In this document: piece after piece, positions 5,376 through 9,997 of the stretch
Position numbering within the stretch: the first letter of the stretch is position 1
How the letters are laid out: each line of letters opens with the position of its first letter
DNA from: Euzebyaceae bacterium
GTDB taxonomy: Bacteria; Actinomycetota; Nitriliruptoria; Euzebyales; Egibacteraceae
Reading direction: 5' to 3'
DNA length: 9,997 nucleotides
NCBI GenBank assembly: GCA_013698135.1
Contig: JACCVM010000044.1
Location: 1-9,997, forward strand
Translations under genes and position numbers: made by a program
The notes under the pieces: model-generated
Told to the model about the DNA's origin: nothing
Databases searched by the model: none
Seen by the model: the letters and a program-made list of their open reading frames with translations, nothing else

Positions 5376-6656
5376 TCACGCCCTCCGCGGAGGCAGGTCA
5401 CTGCGCTGCTCGTCCCGATCGCCGACCTCGACACCCTCGGCATCAACGTCGTCGATATCAACGTCTTGGGCGACCTGCGAGAACAGCGCGTCCACGAAAG
5501 CGTCCGGGTCGAAGTCGGCGAGGTCCTCGACGTCCTCGCCCAGGCCCACGAGCTTCACCGGCAGCCCAAGCTGGCGTTGGATCGCGATGACGATGCCACC
5601 CTTGGCGGTGCCGTCCAACTTGGTCAGCACCACCCCCGTGACCGCCACGGCCTCGGTAAACGCCTTGGCCTGTGCCAGCCCGTTCTGCCCGGTGGTCGCG
5701 TCCAGTACCAGCAGCACCTCGTCGCACGGCCCAGCGTCCCGTTCGAGCACCCGCTTGACCTTGGACAGCTCGTCCATGAGCGCACGCTTGTTCTGCAGCC
5801 GACCGGCCGTGTCCACCATCAGCAGATCGGCGCCATCGGCTTTGGCCGCCTGCCAGCTGTCGAAGGCCACGGCAGCGGGATCGGCGCCCGACGTCTGCCG
5901 CACCACTCGAGCCCCCGAGCGCTCACCCCACAGCTGCAGCTGCTCGGACGCGGCGGCGCGGAAGGTGTCGGCGGCCGCCAGCACGACGGTCTCGCCGGCT
6001 GCCGTCGACCGTGCGGCGAGCTTGCCAATAGACGTGGTCTTGCCGGTGCCGTTGACGCCGGTCACCAGCCAGACCGACGGTCCCGACTGACGCCGGTGCA
6101 GGGACCGGTCCGACACCGACAGCTCCAGGCGCAGGACCTCCTTGAGCAGGCCCAGCGCCTGGTCCCCGGTTCGCACGTCCTCGGCCCGAGCCCGGTCGCG
6201 GAGCCCCTCGACGAGCTCCATGGTCGCCTCCACGCCGACGTCGGCCGCGATCAGGGACTCCTCGAGGTCTTCCCAGGCCTCCTCGGTCAGCCCACGGCGG
6301 AAGATCGAGGCGATGTTATCCCCGAGCGAGCCTCGGGCCCGGCCGAGCCGCAGCTGGAAGCGCTCACGCGGTGACAACGGGGCCGGCGCCTCGGGCTCGG
6401 CCACATCGGGCTCCGCGACCGCAGGTTCGGCGACCTCGGGCTCGGCGACCTCGGCTTCGGCGACCTCCAGTGGGGCGGCATCAAGCCCAGCCCCGGGGTG
6501 ACCGCCGACGTCGGGCTCACGGGCCCGGACGGCGTCGAGCGTCTGGTCGTCCAGTGGCGGACGCCCGCGGCGCCGGGTGCGCACGAAGCCGACCAGTAGC
6601 CCCACCAGGAAGATCAGCAGGACCCCAGCGGCGATCAGAATCTCAAGCAGTTCCAT
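5376..6656 (-). CDS. ftsY: Signal recognition particle receptor FtsY
   Basis: FtsY is the SRP receptor at the cytoplasmic membrane. It pairs with Ffh through matching NG domains, and GTP hydrolysis by both releases the nascent chain to the translocon. The 426-residue protein starts with a membrane span (4-25) followed by a basic RTRRRGR, the form usual in actinobacteria. Next is an acidic linker with five pentapeptide repeats of type VAEPx (65-89), then the N domain (about 98-180). The G domain has GVNGTGKTT (200-208), DTFRAAA (230-236), DTAGR (282-286), TKLDGTAKGG (345-354) and GLGE (371-374). The family normally ends near FVDALF (387-392); here about 34 further residues follow, mostly acidic. 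The ATG at 6656 has only GGCGGG directly before it, a poor ribosome binding site, but the membrane span supports this start. It lies 27 bp after smc and 4 bp before the WYL gene, so the three likely form one operon. Confidence 0.98.
   Translation of the reverse strand: MELLEILIAAGVLLIFLVGLLVGFVRTRRRGRPPLDDQTLDAVRAREPDVGGHPGAGLDAAPLEVAEAEVAEPEVAEPAVAEPDVAEPEAPAPLSPRERFQLRLGRARGSLGDNIASIFRRGLTEEAWEDLEESLIAADVGVEATMELVEGLRDRARAEDVRTGDQALGLLKEVLRLELSVSDRSLHRRQSGPSVWLVTGVNGTGKTTSIGKLAARSTAAGETVVLAAADTFRAAASEQLQLWGERSGARVVRQTSGADPAAVAFDSWQAAKADGADLLMVDTAGRLQNKRALMDELSKVKRVLERDAGPCDEVLLVLDATTGQNGLAQAKAFTEAVAVTGVVLTKLDGTAKGGIVIAIQRQLGLPVKLVGLGEDVEDLADFDPDAFVDALFSQVAQDVDIDDVDAEGVEVGDRDEQRSDLPPRRA
5381..5386 (-). 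promoter_or_regulatory. Ribosome binding site that sets the start of the WYL gene
   Basis: GGAGGG on the minus strand lies within the last codons of ftsY, nine bases before the ATG at 5371. It decides for the 293-residue product over the longer reading from 5461 and suggests coupling to ftsY translation. Confidence 0.7.
6390..6464 (-). repeat. Five 15-bp repeats encoding VAEPx in the FtsY linker
   Basis: Five consecutive 15-bp units encode VAEAE, VAEPE, VAEPA, VAEPD and VAEPE (residues 65-89). The DNA units are imperfect copies with a gacctcgg-like core on the plus strand. They lengthen the acidic linker between the membrane span and the NG domain and are likely to vary in number between strains. 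Confidence 0.8.
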
Positions 6657-6683
6657 CCCGCCAGTATGCAGGCGTGCCGTGCC

Positions 6684-9600
6684 TCAACGGACTGCGGGTA
6701 CCGCCTCGGTCAACCGCTGTGACACTACTGCGGATACGCCGTCGGCGCGCATCGTGACGCCGTACAAGCAGTCGGCAATCTCCATCGTGCGCTGCTGATG
6801 GGTGATGACGATCACCTGGCTGGTGGAGCGGAAGTCGGTCACCAGGTCTAAAAGCCGCTGCAGGTTGACGTCGTCCAGCGCCGCCTCGACCTCGTCGAGC
6901 ACATAGAAGGGCGACGGTCGTGCGGCGAAGATCGAGAAGAGGACGGCCAGGGCGGTCAGCGAGCGCTCGCCGCCTGACAGCAGCGACAGCCGCTTCACCC
7001 GCTTGCCCGCCGGGCGGGCCTCGACGTCCACCCCGCTGGCGAGCAGATCATCCGCATCGGTGAGGAACAGCCGGCCCTCGCCGCCGGGGAACAGTCGCGG
7101 GAAGATCCGCTGAAAGTGCGCGGCGACGTCGCTGAACGCCACAGTGAAGACCTCGCGGATGCGTTCATCGACGGCTTCGATGACGGTCAGCAGGTCGCGC
7201 TTCGAGGCTCGCAGATCCTCCAGCTGACCGGTGAGGAAGCGGTGGCGTTCTTCCAGCTGCTGGAACTCCTCCAGCGCCAAGGGATTGATCGTCCCCAGCA
7301 GGCCAACCTTGCGGACGAGTCGCTCCTCGTCCTCCGCCAGACGCTCGCCGCGCTGTTCATCTGCGGCCAGCGGCCCGTCCTCGGGCGCGGCGCGGGCCTG
7401 CCGCAGCGCCGCATCCGGATCCACGCCGAGCTCGTCGCGCAACCGGGAGGTGGCCGCCTCCAAGTCGTGGCGCAGCGCCTGGCGAGCGAGGTCCTCGGAG
7501 TGCCGTCGTTCGCGGACGGCCGCGACCTCTTCGTCGCCGCCGCGGATGCTCATCCGCACGACGCCGAGTTGCCGCTGCTGCTCGTCACGGGCCTGCCCCA
7601 CGAGCTGGCGTTGATGTGCCGCCTGGAGCGACGACGACTCCGCACGCGCCAGCGCGACCTCGGCGAGCGCCACCAGTTCCCCGCAGCGCTCGATGGCGGC
7701 CACCCGCCGGCGGCGGCGTTCGTCGCGCTGCGCCAGCGCGAGCTCGACCTCGTCGGCCTCGCGCTGCAGATCACCGATGCGCCGGCCGAGCTCGTCCGCC
7801 CGCTGGTCGGCGGCGGCTGCGGCCAGCCGGGCCTGGACCTCACCTTCACGGGTGGCGGTCAGCTCGTCGTCGAGCCGCTCGGCCTGCAGATCCGCGCCCG
7901 GCTCTTCATCCTGCCCTGCGACTTCCAGCGGAACCGGCGCCCCATCCCGGAGGGATTCCTCCCGGAGGGATTCCTCCCTGACCTCGAGCGCAGCCAGCCG
8001 CTGGCGCCGAGCGGCCACCTCGCGCTCCAGGTCGGCCTGTTGCCCGGTCAGCATCGCCAGCTCGCGCTCGCAGGTCTGCAACTCCTTGCCGAGGCGTTTC
8101 AACCGTTCGGCCGCGGACGTGATCAGGTTGTCGGACTCTTGCAGCGCCTCGGCCGCCGCGTCGAAGTCGCGCTGCGCCGCTGCCAGCTTCCCCTCGGCTT
8201 CAGCGACCCCAGCCCGGGCCTGCAACAACTCGGCGGCGACCTCAGCCAGCTGTTCCTCGGCCTGCTCGGCGGCTGCGCGCGACAGCACCGCGCTGGCGAC
8301 GGTGGCCGACCCACCCGACCATCCGCGCGGTCCCGCGACCTCGCCGTCCCTGCTGATGAAAGCCAGCTCGGGAAAACGCTGCGCCAACTCGACGGCGGTG
8401 GCGACGGCCTCGGTGAAGTAGACGCCGTGCAGACCCCGCGTCAAGGCTGCCAGCACTCCCGGTTCCGCGTCCAGCGCCTCCACTAACGGAGTCGCGGCCA
8501 AGCAGGACAAGTCCGGCGCCGGAACCGGTTCGCCGCCCTCCGCGCCGGCGTCGATCAGCAACAGCGCCCGCCCGCAACGGTTGTGACGGACGAACTCGAT
8601 CGCGGCAGTGGCGGCAGCCGGAGAATCCACGATCAGGGCGTCGCCGAGCGGTCCCAGGCCGGCGGCCACGGCCTTCGCCAATCCGTCGGCAACGCGAACA
8701 TGGTCGGCCAGCGGACCGATCACGCCTTGGACGGCACCGGACTGCGCGGCGGCCAGCAGCGCCGAGCTGCCCTCGGTGGCCTCCCGTGACGCGGCCCGCA
8801 ACGCGTCGGCTCGAGCGTCCAGCGACGCCCGACGGCGCTCCAGGTCCCGTTCGTGGCGGACCGCCGCATCGGCGTCCTGTCGCCGTCGTTCGAGCAGTTG
8901 CTCCGCGGACCCCAACCGCTTGACGAGCGCCACCGCCCGTGCGTCCAGGCGCTGGATCTCGGCCTGCAGGGTGTCCCGGTCGGTGGTCAGCTCACCGCGA
9001 CGTGCCGCACTTCCGGACACCTGGCTGGCGAGCCGCCCCTCCTCGGCCGCGGCCTGGGCCAGTGTCGACCGCAGCGCCGACACCTCCGCTTCCCAGCGCA
9101 GCCGACGCTCGCGGGCCTCGGTGCGCCGCCGAGCCTCGGCGGCGGCGGCCTGCTCATGGGCCCGGCGGCGTTGCTCGGCCAGCTGGCGGGCGGCCACCGC
9201 CGAGTTCAGCGCGTCGCGGGCGGCCTGCCGCTGGACCTCCACCCTGGCGGCCGCCTTCTGGTCAGCCTCTGCCTGCGCCCGGAGCTCGAGAGGATCCCGC
9301 CCGGCGACAGGCTCCTCCACCGCCTCCAGAAGGCCGCGGCGGCGCTCGTGGATCCGCTCACCGAGCCCGCGAAAACGCTCCGCCTGGTTGGCCAGTCGGA
9401 AGTGGGTCTGGCCCACCTGCTCGGCCTTGGGTTCCAGGTCTGCCAGGACCTGCTCGATCGCCGTCTCGCTCGCGCGGGCGGTCCGCAACTGCGCCTCCAG
9501 CTGCTGCAGCTGCGTGTCGGACCGGGCCGCTCCCGCCTCGTCGGCGTCCCAGCGTGTGGTCAGCTCGTCCAGCGTCCGCAGCGCCCGGATAGTACGGACC

Positions 9601-9997
9601 TCGCGCAGCTGGGTCTGCAGCTCGGCGTGCTTGGCCGCCGCTTCGGCTTGGCGCTCCAGGGGGCGCAGGTTGCGCCGCAGTTCGCGCAGCACGTCGGTGA
9701 GGCGTTCGACGTGGGCGTCCATCTGGGCCAGCTTGCGCACCGCTCGCTCTTTGCGGCGCCGGTGCTTGAGGATGCCGGCGGCCTCCTCGATGAACGCCCG
9801 ACGGTCCTCGGGACGCGAGTTGAGGATCGCGTCGAGCTGCCCCTGTCCGACGATCGTGTGGTTCTCACGGCCGAGCCCGGTGTCGGACAGCAGCTCCTGC
9901 ACGTCGAGCAGGCGGCAGGCGACCGAGTTGATGGCGTAGTCGTTCTCGCCGGTCGCGAACATCGACCGCGAGACGGTGACCTCGCTGAACTCGATGG
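6684..9997 (-). CDS. smc: Chromosome segregation ATPase SMC, partial: N-terminal head beyond the window edge
   Basis: SMC is the core of the Smc-ScpAB condensin that compacts and separates chromosomes. The frame stays open to the edge. Before the Met at 9962 it encodes IEFSEVTVSRS, which is SMC sequence, so that Met is internal and roughly 100 residues including Walker A are missing. Counting from that Met, the visible parts are the Q-loop region VGQGQLD (38-44), a first coiled coil rich in Ala/Arg/Glu (about 65-400), and the hinge (about 408-550, GVIGPLADHV to GWSGGSA). A second coiled coil (about 555-885) follows, then the C-terminal head with KRLSLLSGGERS (signature LSGGE 995-999), Walker B FYVLDE (1019-1024) and THQQRTME with switch His1055. 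Length and order agree with full-size bacterial SMC of about 1200 residues, and no break is seen. It leads into ftsY after 27 bp, the usual smc-ftsY pairing. Confidence 0.98.
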   Translation of the reverse strand, partial: IEFSEVTVSRSMFATGENDYAINSVACRLLDVQELLSDTGLGRENHTIVGQGQLDAILNSRPEDRRAFIEEAAGILKHRRRKERAVRKLAQMDAHVERLTDVLRELRRNLRPLERQAEAAAKHAELQTQLREVRTIRALRTLDELTTRWDADEAGAARSDTQLQQLEAQLRTARASETAIEQVLADLEPKAEQVGQTHFRLANQAERFRGLGERIHERRRGLLEAVEEPVAGRDPLELRAQAEADQKAAARVEVQRQAARDALNSAVAARQLAEQRRRAHEQAAAAEARRRTEARERRLRWEAEVSALRSTLAQAAAEEGRLASQVSGSAARRGELTTDRDTLQAEIQRLDARAVALVKRLGSAEQLLERRRQDADAAVRHERDLERRRASLDARADALRAASREATEGSSALLAAAQSGAVQGVIGPLADHVRVADGLAKAVAAGLGPLGDALIVDSPAAATAAIEFVRHNRCGRALLLIDAGAEGGEPVPAPDLSCLAATPLVEALDAEPGVLAALTRGLHGVYFTEAVATAVELAQRFPELAFISRDGEVAGPRGWSGGSATVASAVLSRAAAEQAEEQLAEVAAELLQARAGVAEAEGKLAAAQRDFDAAAEALQESDNLITSAAERLKRLGKELQTCERELAMLTGQQADLEREVAARRQRLAALEVREESLREESLRDGAPVPLEVAGQDEEPGADLQAERLDDELTATREGEVQARLAAAAADQRADELGRRIGDLQREADEVELALAQRDERRRRRVAAIERCGELVALAEVALARAESSSLQAAHQRQLVGQARDEQQRQLGVVRMSIRGGDEEVAAVRERRHSEDLARQALRHDLEAATSRLRDELGVDPDAALRQARAAPEDGPLAADEQRGERLAEDEERLVRKVGLLGTINPLALEEFQQLEERHRFLTGQLEDLRASKRDLLTVIEAVDERIREVFTVAFSDVAAHFQRIFPRLFPGGEGRLFLTDADDLLASGVDVEARPAGKRVKRLSLLSGGERSLTALAVLFSIFAARPSPFYVLDEVEAALDDVNLQRLLDLVTDFRSTSQVIVITHQQRTMEIADCLYGVTMRADGVSAVVSQRLTEAVPAVR
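7946..7975 (-). repeat. Perfect two-copy 15-bp tandem repeat in smc
   Basis: The unit cccggagggattcct (plus strand) occurs twice without mismatch and encodes EESLR-EESLR in the second coiled coil. Each copy contains GGAGG-GATT-CCTCC, an inverted repeat. On the mRNA strand each copy therefore carries GGAGGAA, a perfect Shine-Dalgarno-like sequence, within a possible hairpin. Confidence 0.85.

Noticed and set aside
5372..5461. ATG at 5461 as the start of the WYL protein
   Set aside because: It lies 86 bp inside ftsY without a ribosome binding site, and the extra 30 residues look like an out-of-frame reading of ftsY.
4635..6374. 579-codon open frame on the plus strand
   Set aside because: It lies antisense to the WYL gene and ftsY, shows no recognisable domain, and is explained by high GC content.
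7116..9939. Long plus-strand frames of 456 and 443 codons
   Set aside because: Both are antisense to smc, which is complete in motifs across this stretch. Their products are Arg/Ser/Ala-rich with no family likeness.
9960..9962. ATG at 9962 as the start of smc
   Set aside because: The frame continues upstream to the window edge with conserved SMC residues (EVTVSRS), and the Walker A head would be missing from this start.
1..9997. CRISPR array, insertion sequence, prophage, tRNA or SRP RNA gene
   Set aside because: No spaced repeat series, transposase or integrase, terminal inverted repeats or tRNA-like fold was seen on either strand. The few repeats found are short and mostly inside genes.

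Overview
The window is very GC-rich and carries seven protein genes. Six are on the minus strand and one on the plus strand. High GC, GTG starts, clear Shine-Dalgarno sites, a membrane-anchored FtsY and a glycine/methionine-rich, lysine/arginine-ended Ffh tail all point to a high-GC actinobacterium (Actinomycetota). I cannot name the genus from sequence alone.

Layout, read in the direction of minus-strand transcription (from the right edge): smc lacks its N-terminal head, which lies beyond base 9997, and ends at 6684. After 27 bp comes ftsY (6656-5376), and after 4 bp a WYL-domain protein of 293 aa (5371-4490). A 210-bp gap without a convincing gene (4280-4489) holds a possible structured element. 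It separates this block from an aldo/keto reductase on the plus strand (3425-4279), which is convergent with the WYL gene. An 83-bp divergent promoter region (3342-3424) with two identical 11-bp direct repeats lies between the reductase and ffh (3341-1809). After 16 bp, ffh is followed by an ABC exporter ATPase (1792-1022). The ATPase overlaps by 25 bp a multi-spanning permease (1046 to beyond base 1). The permease sits on the reverse strand of a long spurious plus-strand ORF and was read here by direct translation.

How the genes work together: FtsY (SRP receptor) and Ffh (SRP54) form the GTPase pair that delivers nascent membrane proteins to the translocon, and SMC compacts and segregates the chromosome. 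The smc-ftsY and ffh neighbourhood is conserved in actinobacteria. From memory of Mycobacterium and Streptomyces genomes, amt-glnB-glnD often lies between ftsY and ffh, and ribosomal genes such as rpsP follow ffh. Here those places hold the WYL protein with the aldo/keto reductase, and a two-gene ABC exporter. I see no phage, transposon, CRISPR array, RNA gene or clearly new system. The most interesting points are the accessory genes in these two positions, the compact WYL protein, the repeat pair in the divergent promoter, and 15-bp in-frame tandem repeats in ffh, ftsY and smc.
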